A stretch of 64,000 bases of DNA from Aspidapion aeneum (GCA_963576565.1 OY755042.1:14979272-15043271), one strand, 5' to 3'; positions 11,842 through 23,094 are shown, numbered from the stretch's first letter. Program-made: numbers and translations. Notes: generated from the letters alone by a model not told the origin.

Positions 11842-12691
11842 ATTTTTGTTTCAGCCATTGTTTTACAAATTATACGTTGTTTGCATTGCATTGTTAATCC
11901 TGTTTGCATTAATTTTCTTATTACTGAACCGATCTTAGTGAAATAAAAAATTCATGGTAAGACTTCATTGTTCTTTAAAGATTATAATCGAAATTTGCTG
12001 CCGTCTTAAAAGTTAAGATATCGGACAGAATCATACTTGACCCTTAACAGAGGCACGTTTATTTTTATTTTCCTAAAATGTTTTAGTTTTTTTAATCTGT
12101 AGCATAGCACTACTTTTTTCCCGCTTAACAAGATACAAAGTAATAAAATCGGATAAGTGGTTCTCACAAAATCTGATTTTGTTTTACAAATTATACGATT
12201 GCATTGCCAATTCTGTTTAATTTAGTTCTTTAAAAATTAATTATGAGTGAACCAAGTTTAGTGAAATATAAAATATCATGGTGCAGTCAATTCAGTTTCA
12301 CTAAAATCGGTTCAGTAGTAAATTTATGCAGACGGGATTGGCAATGCATAATTTGTAAAACAATGGTTAAAACAAAATCAGATTTTGAGAGAACGACTAC
12401 ACCGATTTTATTAATTTGTACCTCTTTATGCAGGAGAAAGGTAGTGTTTTTCTAAAAATTAAAAGAAAAAACATTCTCGAAAAACAAGAGTAACCCTCCA
12501 TTTTGAAGAATCAAGTATGATTCTGTCCGACACTTTAAATTCTAATAGGACGGCAATTACAATCTTTAAAGAGCAGTCAATTCTAACTATGATTTTTTAT
12601 TTCCCTAAATCACAAATTTATAAGGAAATGAATGCAGACAGGATTGTCAATGCAATCGTATAACCTGTAAAACAATGATTAAAACAAAAAT
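11842..12691. repeat. 0.85-kb imperfect palindrome made of repeated units
   Basis: Sequence from tttgtttcagccattgtttt to about 12265 reappears reverse-complemented from about 12298 to gtaaaacaatgattaaaac near 12691. Paired landmarks are cggacagaatcatacttga / tcaagtatgattctgtccg and gcattgccaattctgttt / gacgggattggcaatgc. Each arm itself contains two related sub-units (ttttacaaattatacg ... aatcctgttt). The 12243-12455 open frame is incidental. Confidence 0.8.
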
Positions 12692-12965
12692 ATATTCTTT
12701 TGAGAACCACCACACTGATTTTACTAATGTATACCTCGTGGTGTGAAGGAAAAGTAGTGCTTTTCTATAAATTATTTATTTATTATAATATAAATAAGAA
12801 TTGATCGTGATCTTTAAAAAGCAATAAATTGTCACCAGAATGCTTTTTATTTCATTAAAATCGGTTTAGCTGTAATGAATTTAGAAGGAAAGAAATGCAG
12901 ACATGAATGGCAAGGCAATCATATAATATGCAAAACAATGGATGAAACAAAAATATTTTAACTAT
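12692..12965. repeat. Extra unit of the 11.8-12.7 kb palindromic repeat
   Basis: Repeats the right-arm order: ctgatttta, gaaaagtagtgcttttcta, gatctttaaaaagca, tttcattaaaatcggttta, atgcagacatgaatggcaa, then caaaacaatg. It is a third partial unit in the right-arm orientation. Confidence 0.65.
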
Positions 12966-13355
12966 TCACTGATTTAAAAAAAATATTAAAACATGTTTGA
13001 AACATAAGAATAAACGAGCATTTTTGAAGAGTACATTTTAATTTCGTCAGCCATCTTGACTTTTGAGATGGCGGACAAAAATATATTTAGTCAAAATTCT
13101 TATTAATTTGCAATTTGTCCCATTAAAATCGATTGTATAGTTTAAAAGTTATATTGAAACAAAAATTTTCAGATTTTTTTGGTCCACCCAGTAGTTTTAC
13201 TACTAGCATGTAGAATAGATTGTTTAGTTTACACTTGAAACACCCACCCCCCTTAACCCGGCGTTGGTACACCTGGGAATGACATACCCGGGATTGAGAA
13301 AAACAAACAGAACAAATGTATTCGCAGCGCTTCAAGCTTGCCCCCCCTAGGGTCA

Positions 13356-13390
13356 CTGCATCCTGGAAGCCTGGCGTCTCCAGGATGCAG
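13356..13390. repeat. Perfect 12-bp hairpin
   Basis: Arms ctgcatcctgga and tccaggatgcag enclose an 11-nt loop within a GC-rich patch. Nearby sequence (13240-13300) shares cgttggtacacc / catacccggg words with 16120-16190, so the patch may be part of a dispersed repeat. Confidence 0.7.
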
Positions 13391-13449
13391 CCCCTCCACC
13401 TACTCTCAAGCAACACTTGTTCTACTCGCGGAACACTAAAAAAAGCGGG

Positions 13450-13533
13450 TTTAGTATTAATTAGATTCCCTGTATGTTGACATATTTGGATATATCCAAA
13501 TATGTAAACATACAGGGACTCTAGTATCAATCT
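13450..13533. repeat. Long hairpin, about 40-bp arms
   Basis: The left arm ccctgtatgttgacatattt... pairs with ...aaatatgtaaacataca ggg with one mismatch over about 24 bp and almost no loop. Weaker pairing extends outward (agtattaattagat / ctctagtatcaatct). It resembles a small foldback MITE. Confidence 0.75.
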
Positions 13534-13694
13534 GCCCCTGGTGCTAGGAGGTAAACTTAAGGTTACTCATCGTCAAGCAAGCTTTGCCTTTACGATAAGT
13601 GTCCTCAGGTAAACTTGCGTCGGGCATGTGATACCCAGGTGTAGCAGCCGCGTAACATTTTTTGTAGCAAATTCCCAAAATAATAATCCGTTGG

Positions 13695-14182
13695 GTGTTA
13701 TTAACATTCCATAATATTCAAGGGATCTCAGAAAACATAAGACGAATAGCCAAACACTATAACATAAAAACAGGATTTTCATCGGGAAATACGATAAGGA
13801 GTTTTGTAACTAAAACAAAATCAGAAAATCCCTCAAATAGTAAGGAATGCATTTATCAAATCCCGTGTAAGTGTGGTAAATCATATGTAGGTGAAACGAA
13901 ACGCCCTCTTCAGGTTAGAGTAAATGAACATCTAAAAAATACCCAATTAGGGGTATTGAAAAATCCGGTTTAGCGGATCATGTATGGTCAAATGATCACA
14001 GGATTCAGTGGTCAGAAGTCAAAGTATTGCATAAGGAGTCGCATTGGCGAAAACAAAAGTTTATTGAAGCTGCGTTTATAATACAGAATAAAGAAGTTTT
14101 GAGTCAACCAAGCACAGACATACCAAACATATGGAAACCAGGCATCTTAGGATTAAAAAAGGGGGCGGGCCGTCACACCTGA
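13695..14182 (+). pseudogene. Penelope-like element, GIY-YIG endonuclease domain relic
   Basis: The first segment (13695-13973, 92 codons) starts with FHNIQGISENIRRIAKHYNI, like the linker between RT and nuclease in Penelope-like elements. It then has CIYQIPCKCGKSYVGETKR: the IY and YVG of a GIY-YIG fold at about residues 53-54 and 64-66, cysteines C52, C58 and C60, an arginine, and NEH at 78-79. A frameshift near 13960 leads into a second frame (13961-14182) holding LADHVW, DHRIQW and KFIEAAF, whose glutamate is in the usual catalytic position. It ends at TGA 14180-14182. The RT domain is missing upstream. Penelope nucleases nick the target for priming; this copy is dead. Confidence 0.88.
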
Positions 14183-14224
14183 CTGCACACCAAGTAGTAT
14201 AAGTAGTAGCCTATAGACTAGATT

Positions 14225-15685
14225 GTTTTTTTTAAATTTATTTACTTTACAATAAACTGCAATTACAAAATAATTAATCTCTTGGGCATACTAATGAACC
14301 TATAGGTTTCTGTGAGTATGCCCTTAATACCTAGTTACAGTATCTAATAATTATTACAGTAGGTAGGTATAGTGAATATCACATACTAATAAAACTTACT
14401 AAATTAAAAAAGAAAGGAAAAGAAAAAAAAAGTCCAATAAAAGAAAAAGTTTTGTTTTTTGTATAAAGCTTTTTTTTTACGGTAATGCGCACTCGCAAGG
14501 AGATCCCTATCACGCTCGAGAAGCGGCAAGTGCGCGGAAATGTTGGTGTGTGTTGGTTTTGAAACGGTTCAGGTTGTAACCTGCAGGGAAAACTGTCGCA
14601 GGGAGTTTATTCCACAGCGATGCTGTTCTCCAGAGATATGAATTCTGATATAATGAGGTTCTTGGTGCCTCTATTTGGAAAAGCTGGATATTAAGTCGCT
14701 ACTAGTTGCGTTTGTATTTAATGTATTAATTTGCATTATTCATTCATTTCTCGTGATAGGACTAAATTCACAAGCGTTGTCATTTTTTCAGACACTGCCT
14801 TGTCTGTCTCTAGGCAATTTTATTTTTTCTGCAAGATTTTTTCCAACCGTGCTAAAAACCGGTTGAATTCGGTTGCTATTGCCTTTGGATTTGTTAAAAG
14901 TTGGTTCCCTTGTGTCAATAGATTTAATTTGCGTGTTGTTTGTTATTTGGTTAGTAATATTTTTAATAGTTTTCCATGTTTTTTGTGAATCACTATGACA
15001 TCTGTCGATAAGGCCCCTGTAATATTTTTTCTTTGTTATTTTAATTAGTTTTGAGAGCTTATTTCTATATTCGGTGTAGCTATTCCGGTACTCTATATCA
15101 TCAGGCCGATTAACCAATAGTTTTTTGAGTTTATCGCGTTTTCTTATTGACACAAGGAGACCACTAGTAATCCAAGGCTTTAAGCGAAATGTTTTATTTG
15201 TCAAAATCTTTTTTTGGGTAGAGTGCTTAATTTTTTGCTCAAGCGTATTCACAAAAGCTTCAGCACACTGATCGGAATCTGTTTTATTAAAAACCTGAGC
15301 CCAGTTTTCCTGTTCCAGCAAAGATTTAAGAGTTGTATAATTAATGTTTTCTATATACTTTGTTGTAATGAGTAAGCATTTTCATCGATTTTAAGTTTTA
15401 TAATAATAGGGTAGTGATCATGTGTGTCTGTAACCTTGGAAGTCACTATAGCAGACTTGGTTTCAAAGACTTTATCTCCCACAGTCCTGACAAAGCAGTG
15501 ATCTGGGCAGCTTTTTTTACATTCCCCCTTCCCTTGTTACCCCTTTTACTTTACACACAAAACCATAGGACGCTAAAGAATTTAAGTAGTGGTCAAGTGT
15601 TTTATTCTGACGTTTTAAAAGATTAATGTTTATATCGCCTAGAAATACGGTTCCTCAAATTTTCATCGAAAAGCTCTTGTAGTTT
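14225..15685 (-). pseudogene. Jockey/CR1-type LINE with the RT core deleted
   Basis: On the minus strand, in order: an endonuclease part with FLGDININLL (APE GDxN motif, about 15655-15620) and HDHYPIIIKL (SDH-type motif, about 15425-15400); the endonuclease-RT linker, open at 15321-14788 (KPWITSGLL, SIRKRDKLKKLL, YYRGLI, TWKTIKNIT, FSTVGKNLAEKI); FSPITRNE and INTLNTN just before RT; then, with the whole catalytic RT core gone, the C-terminus QNSYLWRTASLWNKLPATVF...YNLNRFK ending at a stop at 14510. A 3' UTR runs to an A-rich end near 14225. Several frameshifts are present. Motif order and spacing leave little doubt about the family, and the deletion makes it non-autonomous. Confidence 0.88.
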
Positions 15686-15699
15686 ACACTTGAAAACGG

Positions 15700-17048
15700 C
15701 TAGAGATACTTACTAACTGAAACCTCGTGTTTATAATAAATAAAGACAATGGAAGTCCGAAATTTTGTTTCTCTTTAAAAAGTATTTTTTAGTTCTAAGT
15801 AAGAATGTCTTTGTTTTTTTTATATAAAAGTACGCCCCTGGATTTCCCTGTTTGAAAATATTAAGTCAAATATTTTTTTATTTTTTCTACTTTCTTATGT
15901 ATTCTCTTCGAAATAAAATAAAAATTTAGGTTCTAAATTACTTCTAGCATTTTTTACGCTATTTTAAAAAAATATGTTTTTAATTTTTAGAAAAATGCCC
16001 TTGTTACCTAAAAATGCACGAATGTCATTTTTTTTTCAACGTCAAAAAGGTTCAAAAAATTAAAACACAACCATCATATTAAAATTTTATGTCTACTGTT
16101 AACTTCAAATGCAAAATGGTAAGTGGGTATGTCATACCCGGGTTTACCATCCATATTAGGAAAAATTGGTGTGCCAACGCCCCGGGTTAAATACGCCGCA
16201 TATGCTTCATTTTATGTATTCTTTCAGACAATAAAAAATGGTATTGCTATTACATCTACTGCACAAATTGCCGATCATGCCAAAGTACAAGCACGGCCCT
16301 GCAAGCAGTACCAACCAATACAGGCTCGTCTATTGCTTTAGTCAGGTGGCGAATGTTACTTTTATTACGCTAATGATATTAATTCGCTCAGGGATTGAAG
16401 ATTGTATGAATGACAGGTCATTTCGTCTATCTTGATTTTGTATCACTCAGTTGATTGGTATTGGTTTGAATGGTTGTTTGTGATATTTTTTATAGATTGG
16501 CAATGAACTAGTGACTATATTTTAGTGGTATCAGTTTCATCGGGATCTGCTTATGCTTGGAGACGCTTCAATGGTTTCGGCTTTATTTTTTTAGATAAAG
16601 AGAGTCGTGCAAGCTGAGTTTTCTTTTGCCTGCTTATCTTTAATAGGGATATTCATGGGATATTGGATTTATTTTGAATTTTTTAACACATACCTTTTAG
16701 ACATTCAGGAATTCATCATGAGGGGGTAAAGACAGTATTTTTCGAGAGCTTTCTAGAAGTATCACATTATCCAATATTGTCACCTATAATTTAGATCTTT
16801 CTATTTTTCTAAAAATATTTTTTGTAATGAAGAAATATATTAAAAAATTCGCAAAAGAAAATGAAACATGACCTTTTAAAGTCTCAAAAATATTATTTTA
16901 TACAATTTTACAGTTATTTAACGTTATTTGTTAACCGACAAAAACGTATCAGTAGCCATTTCAAGTTGATTTTGAAGGGGGGACCTTTCTCGTGATCTTA
17001 AGTTATTTCTTTCATTCAACCCGTAGCAGACGTAACAAAAAACTCTTT
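15700..17048. other. Unassigned DNA with a small shared repeat
   Basis: 15698-15770 (ctagagatacttactaactgaaacctcg ... gacaatggaagtccgaaattttg) is also found at 29676-29765. The rest, including short frames at 16123-16435, has no recognisable domain. Confidence 0.4.
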
Positions 17049-17063
17049 AATGTCTACATATAC

Positions 17064-17728
17064 TACTACTATGTCGGTTTAGAACGTTTTTCTACGTTGG
17101 CCGACGCCTATTCTCCACCTCCTTCGATCCTGACAATCATCTTCTGTTGAGATTCTTTTGACTCATTGATCTTTGGATTGACTGTTGCCATTCTAGTTTA
17201 GGACGTTCTTTTTTTCTGTGCCCTACTGGTTGCCATTCTAGGACCTGTTTTGGTAATCTTTCGTCGTTCATCCGTTGTACATGGCCGTACCATATCAGTT
17301 GTCTTTTAGTGATGTCATCCGTTATGCTTCCCTCGATTCCCATTCTTTCTTTTATGATAGATATTCTCATTGATCTTCTTATTGCATCCATTTCGACACT
17401 TTCCATTTTTGTTTTGTATTTTTCTGTTACGCGACAAGTCTCTATTCCATACAACAGCGTGCTTTTTACCATTGTTTCATATATGTTAAATTTTGCATTC
17501 TTTCTTATTTCTCTGCTCCATAAAATATTGTTAAGACATCCAATAACCTTTTTTGCTTTTACTATTCTTTTTTCCAATTCTTTACAGTCTGTTCCTGTCT
17601 TCTCAAATGTGACACCCAAGTATACATACTCATTGCATGGAGATATTGTTTGTCCATTGTCTAGTTCTAACTCACTGGATTCGTTTCCAATACATAAGTA
17701 CTGTGTCTTGTCCACGTTCACTGTGGAC
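17064..17728 (-). pseudogene. RTE-type LINE pol C-terminus with 15-bp target duplication
   Basis: The minus-strand frame 17730-17137 starts just after the RT active site, in the VNVDKTQYLCIGN region, then YVYLGVTF, VIGCLNNILW, LLYGIETCRVTEK, MDAIRRSMRIS, RQLIWYGHVQRM and RLPKQVLEWQP. A one-base shift then gives WRIGVGQRRKTF to a stop at 17079. The insertion is flanked by aatgtctacatatac at 17049-17063 and 17729-17743, an exact 15-bp target duplication, and ends in (TAC)n. It is therefore a 5'-truncated target-primed insertion whose two ends are both visible. A longer, more decayed copy is at 41.93-42.73 kb. The RTE assignment rests on the characteristic WYGHVQRM / GQRRKTF tail. Confidence 0.9.
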
Positions 17729-18149
17729 AATGTCTACATATACCAAAATAATAAAATCGAAATTAATTGCAGACCAAAGTTAATTATAGTAATTTTTATA
17801 TTATCTTGTGTTTTTTTAACATTTTTAATATTTTTTTTTAACTTTAATGATTGTTGCTATTTGAACTTTTATATATTAACTCCACCGTCGATTTGGATTT
17901 TGTTTGTTCCCTTCCCAATTGTCCCCTTGCCCTTCTCCGGTCGGATATTTGCAAAGATACATTTAACACTATAAAAAAACTACACTGAAATGTAGGTTCT
18001 CACTAGTATTTTGTTAATTACTTTTTTGTTTTTGATGCAATTAGGTAATCGATAAAAGAATATAGATTCAAATTAACTAGGGTCTTCTCGCAAGAATTCT
18101 CTTTTAGTAAGAGAGTTAATTGTGAATGGTTTTAATAATCGAGAGTGGA

Positions 18150-18253
18150 CCTTTTTTGTTAATTAAGCGCTTAGCAATAGGAAAAATTTGTATATGCAAC
18201 AATGTATTTTTTTTTTGACAAATAAAGTTATTGTATTGCATTGTATTGTATTT
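18150..18253 (+). repeat. LINE 3' tail with (ATTGT)n-like microsatellite
   Basis: The sequence gacaaataaagttattgtattgcattgtattgtatt is the kind of short pentamer tail found at the 3' end of LINEs. No coding part is visible upstream, so it is probably a severely truncated copy. Confidence 0.5.
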
Positions 18254-18867
18254 TAAATAGGAAAAGTGCGTCTTGATGCCTCGTTCCAAAGCTTATAGCG
18301 TTGATATTATTTCAAAATTTTATTAATCGGCTTTCAAGATATTCAATTTTAAAAATGTTAAATGTTAAACAGGTCGGTTAAAAATCAAAAAACTGTAGTT
18401 AATAGAAGAATAAAAGACCTTTCCTACAAGGTTCATTAACTTAACACTTAACACTTATTCCCTATTCTAGTTAATCTTAAAATATAAATGTTCTGTGAAT
18501 CGGTAACACAGCGTATGTTAAAGTATAAAAATTGCGTAACACTCGCATTGACTTCAAATTATATTACTTTTTTTGTCTTATTTTTTCTTATTGCTAACAA
18601 AGGTCCATTGTATATTAATTCTAGTTTAGTTTAGAAGCAAAGTTATTTAAAGTTTATTTATTTTTAGGCTTTTAAAACTCACCCATCTAGAACCAAGAAA
18701 ATTCAGATGAATGAAAAACTTCTAACTTTTGAACGAAGGGATATTGACATTGAGTGAAAATCGACAAAACAATCAATATTATTGTCATTGTCTTTCAAAT
18801 TGTCTTAAAAAAGACGCATATATAGTCGTTGTCATGGGCACAGATTAGCTGTAACACAAAAAACCTT

Positions 18868-19040
18868 TTTTCTAATTGCGAGCGTAAAACTCGTTTTTCC
18901 GCACCAATTTTAATGTAGAAAGTTCAACTTCCCGCATGCCGTAAGTAAAAAATTTTTTCTACTTGCGAGCGTAAGATGCGTTTTTCCGCACCAATTTTAA
19001 TGTGGACAGTTCAACTTCCCACATGCCGTACCTAACAAAA
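18868..19040. repeat. Two-unit tandem repeat of about 85 bp
   Basis: Unit 1 (about 18870-18953) and unit 2 (about 18956-19039) share ttgcgagcgtaa, gtttttccgcaccaatttta, atgt, gttcaacttccc and catgccgta. They carry the cgcacg-type words typical of this neighbourhood. Confidence 0.8.
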
Positions 19041-19049
19041 AAATTGTGT

Positions 19050-19965
19050 TAAAACTGGCTTGGCGTGCGCGAAAAATTTTTTTTACGCACGTTGTTTTTT
19101 GTCAAAAATGGTACTCTTTGGACCAAAAAGAAATGAAAAGAACTATCAAAATTTTATTTTTTAATATAGGTATAAATTCAACTTTTTGGTTTATAACAAT
19201 GGAACACACTCGGTATTGTCCAAAATTCTGCTTGGCAGTTCAAAATCTTCATTTCCAGCACAATTTCCATATCAAATAAACTTATCAGTGTCACTTATTA
19301 TATCAAGTGACACAAAAGAAATATACAGGGTGTCCCAAATAAAAGCTACTACATGGCGATTTCGGAAACGGTAAGAGACACGAATTTGTTTAAATGAGAA
19401 AAAGTTGCGCTATTCTAAGCCCAATCAGATGCCGTATCAAAATTAAAAATATCTACAGGACGTTTTAGAATATCGAACAAAAACTAAAAATTGTTTTTTT
19501 TGAAGTAATTACTTTTACGTATGCCGTGCGTAAAAAATACTTTTAAGCACGCTAATTTTCAAAATTAGTTTTAGGCATAATCAGACATAAGACGCATATT
19601 TTTTTACGCACGCTGTTTTTTTGTTGCAAAAATGGTACTATTTGGACCAAATGGAAATTATAAAAAAAAACTCACGCACTGCGTGCATAAAAAACTTGCT
19701 TGGGTGCACTAAAATTTTTGTTTTGTAATAAATGGTACTATTTGGACCAAATATAAATTATAGAAACTATCAAAAAGTAATTTTTAAAATAGATATAAAT
19801 TCAAGACAATTTTTTTTTATAACAATATAACACTTCTACTTGGCAGTTTAAAATCTTTATTTTACTATTTGAACCAAATGGAAATGATAAGAAAATATTC
19901 ACGCGATTTTTAGAAATTATAGTAAAAAATACTTTTACGCACGCTAATTTTTAAACTGAGTTTTA
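19050..19965. repeat. Three dispersed units around aaaatggtactatttggacc
   Basis: Blocks at about 19080-19265, 19610-19720 and 19730-19900 share tacgcacg, aaaatggtactatttggacc, gaaactatcaaaa, aggtataaattca and cttggcagtt in order. The sequence is non-coding and diverged. A tatacagggtgtcccaaat terminus-like word at 19321 interrupts the series. Confidence 0.65.
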
Positions 19966-20047
19966 AAATTAAAAATTAAAACAAAATTTGTTTTTTGCTG
20001 TTTTAATGAAAAAAATTAATATATTTAAATGTAAAAAGAAACTTTTG

Positions 20048-20141
20048 TATCTAACTCTTGTGGAAATTGGCTTTTCAACCCTTGACGGCGTGCAACTGCC
20101 GTCGAGTGCCTAAAAGTATCACTTTCCACACTAGTTAGGTA
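20048..20141. mobile_element. Small palindromic MITE, TATCTAACT family
   Basis: A 94-bp element with ends tatctaactcttgtggaaat and the inverse of cactttccacactagttaggta. Related copies lie at 29374-29458, 29873-29992, 30749-30868 and 33293-33384. The terminal words taCCTAACTN(T/A)TGCGGAAAGT and the internal gacggcgtgcaactgccgtc palindrome are typical of the family. Confidence 0.75.
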
Positions 20142-20632
20142 AATAACTATTTCCTTTATATGTATGGACAAATCAATTTTTATTTTAAAATTAAAATTAC
20201 TTAGAAAAGGTAACAATTATGTATAATATAATTCATCTGCATTGGTTTCTCGAGTGGTTTTTGAAAATAATGACGTCACGAAAGCATCATGGACTATTCA
20301 GTTTGAGAGTCTTGAATGAAGGAGCAAGTGAGATTTTGATTTCCCATCAAGTGCCTTATTAATAAACGTGAAATTTTTAAAAAGTACATTTTTTTACTTA
20401 ATAAAATAATAAATTCAACAGCATTGCTAATAAATTATTGCTCCAGGTCCATTTACGTCCACATGGCATATAATATTTTTAAAATTGGAATCAGACTACC
20501 GCAGCTCGTCGTCGTGACATATTACTTCCACTTTGTTTAGTATCCCAATTCTAGTGTAAGCCGATCTCACGTTCACCAACCACGACGACTTGGTTGTTTT
20601 TTTAGATTTTTAGCGATAAAGATATATTTAAT

Positions 20633-20826
20633 CAGTGGCGTATATAGACAAAGTTTCGGGGAGGGCCCGAGATAGTTTCGGGGGGGGGGTGGGCGAGATT
20701 TCATGAGGCCGTATTTTATACTATTTTATGATTGTATTCATGAAATATGTGAAAAATATCTAAAAAAATCTTAGCTTCGGGGGGGGGGCGGACCCCCCAG
20801 CCCCCTCCCCCTTATATACGCCACTG
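20633..20826. mobile_element. hAT-type MITE, G/C-run family, best-preserved ends
   Basis: 194 bp with matching 14-bp inverted ends, cagtggcgtatata and tatatacgccactg. It contains G runs of nine and C-rich tracts around tatttcatgaaatatgtgaaa-like core sequence. Flanks tatttaat / tgttaagt agree at only 5 of 8 positions, so the duplication is decayed. Confidence 0.82.
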
Positions 20827-20908
20827 TGTTAAGTTACTACGTAGATGAAATTCCTGTAAGAAATATCTAGCCCTTCGTGATACCTATAGGTTTACGATTA
20901 AAAATAAC

Positions 20909-21333
20909 TAGTGATGTAAATATTTCCGTTGGAAATATTTTCATAAAAATGGAAATATTGGAAATTTCCGAACGGGTCTTGGGGATATTGGAAATATTGG
21001 GAAAATTGGAAATATTAAAAAATATATTATCTTTCATATTTTGAGGAAGTAGACTGGCAAGACGATGTTATTAAGTGTAATTCTGATGACAGCCATGAAG
21101 TTATGCCACTTGTTCGACTAGTGAATAGTGTAGTGTGTCAAGAATGAGATTATTGTTGTACAAATTTAACCTTATTTCTGTTTATCTGTTTGAAGAATAA
21201 CTCCTGATTTGTATTTTCTTATGATTTGTATAAATAAATATTCCCTTTTTTCTTATTTTTTTTTAATATTTCATATATTTCCATATATTTCCAATGTTTC
21301 AGGAAATATATTCCTGAAAATTTTACAACACTT
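20909..21333 (+). mobile_element. hAT-type element with acidic C-terminal coding tail, copy 1
   Basis: Ends tagtgatgtaaatatttcc and ggaaattttacaacactt-like (the right end reads cctgaaaattttacaacactt) are inverted. The flanks aaaataac (20901-20908) and aagataac (21334-21341) match at 7 of 8 positions. Inside is a short frame reading EEVDWQDDV...MPL..LVNSVVCQE, stop, also present in the copies at 50.2 and 59.9 kb. It is a deletion derivative, probably keeping the 3' end of the element's own gene. Ends and duplication size support hAT; what the frame encodes is inference. Confidence 0.8.
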
Positions 21334-21494
21334 AAGATAACATTTTAAATATAGTCAACTAATTTTAAGATCCCTAAACATAAGTCAAAGGTTTCTGTAA
21401 AGTTAAGGGTCTCGTAAAATTAGGAATATCTTAAAGTTAGCGGTCCTTTAAATTTAAGGAAGGCAAATATTGTTTTTAATAACTGACCATAAAT

Positions 21495-21925
21495 CAAACC
21501 ACAGCTCAGCTACATGTCAGCTACACTCAGCTATATATATACGTATAGCTACAAGTTAAAAATATTCAGATACACCGTATGTACACTTAGCTGAACCTTA
21601 GTTATCCTCAGCTATATCTCAGATACACTCAGCTACACCTTAACTACACTTAGATACAGCTTAGCTACACCTCAGCTACACCCTAGCTAGACTCAGATAC
21701 AACTAACCGTTATTCATCTTAACTTCAGACAGACTCAGCTACACCTCATCTACACTTCGCTACATCTCAGATACACCTCAGATACAGTTCAGTTACACTA
21801 AGCTAAACTCAGCTACACTTAGCGACATCTCAGCTATACCTTAATCATACTCTAGCTGTACTCAGCAGCAACTTAGCTACACTCCGCTGCACTTTACCAA
21901 CAATCAGGTTCACCTCAGCTCTACA
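21495..21925. repeat. Degenerate CAGCTACAC minisatellite
   Basis: About 430 bp built of imperfect 10-12-bp units around tcagctacact (variants cagatacac, tagctacac, cagctatac). Runs such as tcagctacacctcagctaca recur. No sustained coding frame. Confidence 0.85.
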
Positions 21926-21944
21926 TCTTGTCCTGTCGTTATCC

Positions 21945-22205
21945 GTACTTTTTCAAAACATTTCCAGACTTTTTTTAAATATTTCCGTACTTTTCCTTAA
22001 AATTTCCCTTTTTTCTATATCTCCAGAATTTGTCCAGACTTTTTGACACCATCTCCAGACCTTTTTTGAACATTTTCAGACCTTTCCTGATCATTTCCAG
22101 ACTTTTTCAGGACATTTCCAGACTTCTCTAGAGTTTTCAAAAGATATTTGACTTTTCCAGAACGTTTCCAGACTGTTCGTTATCATTTCCAGATTTTTTG
22201 TGAAA
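21945..22205. repeat. TTTCCAGACTTTT minisatellite
   Basis: Repeated units of about 27 bp around atttccagacttttt (variants tctccagacc, ttttcagacc). A second array of the same kind lies at 63340-63680. Confidence 0.8.
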
Positions 22206-22258
22206 TTCATTCACATGAACGCAAAAACACAGACCTTAACATTAACATACCTATTTAT

Positions 22259-22925
22259 GAAAGGTATAGCTGCAACTATTACTAATAAGGAGGGTGGAGA
22301 AAAGGGAGGAGGAGGGAGAGGGGGGGACCAATAAAATGATGTTGGAAAAAAGTCTTAAAGCGTGTGCTGAAAGAATTTTTGAAATCGCTCTATATTTGTA
22401 AAAGTTATAGCTACAACTATAACTAATAAGAAGGGCGGGAAGGAGAGATGGGGGGAACTAGCAAAATGGTGTTGGAAAAAAAATCTGAAAGCGTATGCAG
22501 AAAGAATTTTTGAAATCGCCCTTTATTTGATAAAATTATGCAAATATGGTTTTTGAATGGGGGAATGACAGGATGGGTGGACCACAAAGTAACTACAGCA
22601 AATTAGAAGATATTTGGAATGCGTGATCAAAGGAATTTCATTAAAATCGCCTGAAATTTTTTATAATTTGTATGCCTTAAAGCCTACATCATGTGACAAA
22701 AGCACTTCAACCTCTGAAGACCGCCACGTTGATTCCTATTTAAAAAAATATAACCTATAGCACCTTCGGGATCAGTAGCAATTCAACGACACCTTTTTTG
22801 TCAAAATCGGTTAAGCCGTTTAGTCTCTAGCGTGACACAAAAATACATATTTACTTACCTACATATCCCAAATCAAAAAACATTACCCTTCCTTTCGCCG
22901 TGCTGCAGTTAGGTAATAATTATTT
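22259..22925. mobile_element. Non-coding element: three 135-bp tandem units plus conserved tail
   Basis: Units at about 22259-22398, 22399-22527 and 22528-22666 share atagctacaactatnactaataag, a G/A-rich tract, aatg.tgttggaaaaa, gcgt..gc.gaaagaatttttgaaatcgcc. A tail follows with gtcaaaatcggttaagccgttta, ctagcgtgac, and the end cgccgtgctgcagttaggtaat. The tail matches, inverted, 38754-38880. The layout (three tandem units, then AAAATCGG..AAGC.GTTT) parallels the 5669-6435 element although the sequences differ elsewhere. Confidence 0.65.
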
Positions 22926-23094
22926 AGAAAATTAAAATAAAGAGACGGCTAGCAAAAAAAGAAATAAAACCACGGATTACGTAAATTGTGGTCCTCTAAA
23001 ATTCGTCAATGTTTATCATCTTAAGATTTAACGGTTTTCAGCCGACAAACTGTACCCGGACTACCAGCGCAACATTAGTACTTCTAGTTATATC

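Noticed and set aside
13123..13530. 135-codon minus-strand open frame
   Set aside because: It spans two hairpins and a GC-rich repeat patch and has no recognisable domain.
17309..17974. 221-codon plus-strand open frame
   Set aside because: It is antisense to the RTE coding sequence, and its hydrophobic character comes from the reverse complement.
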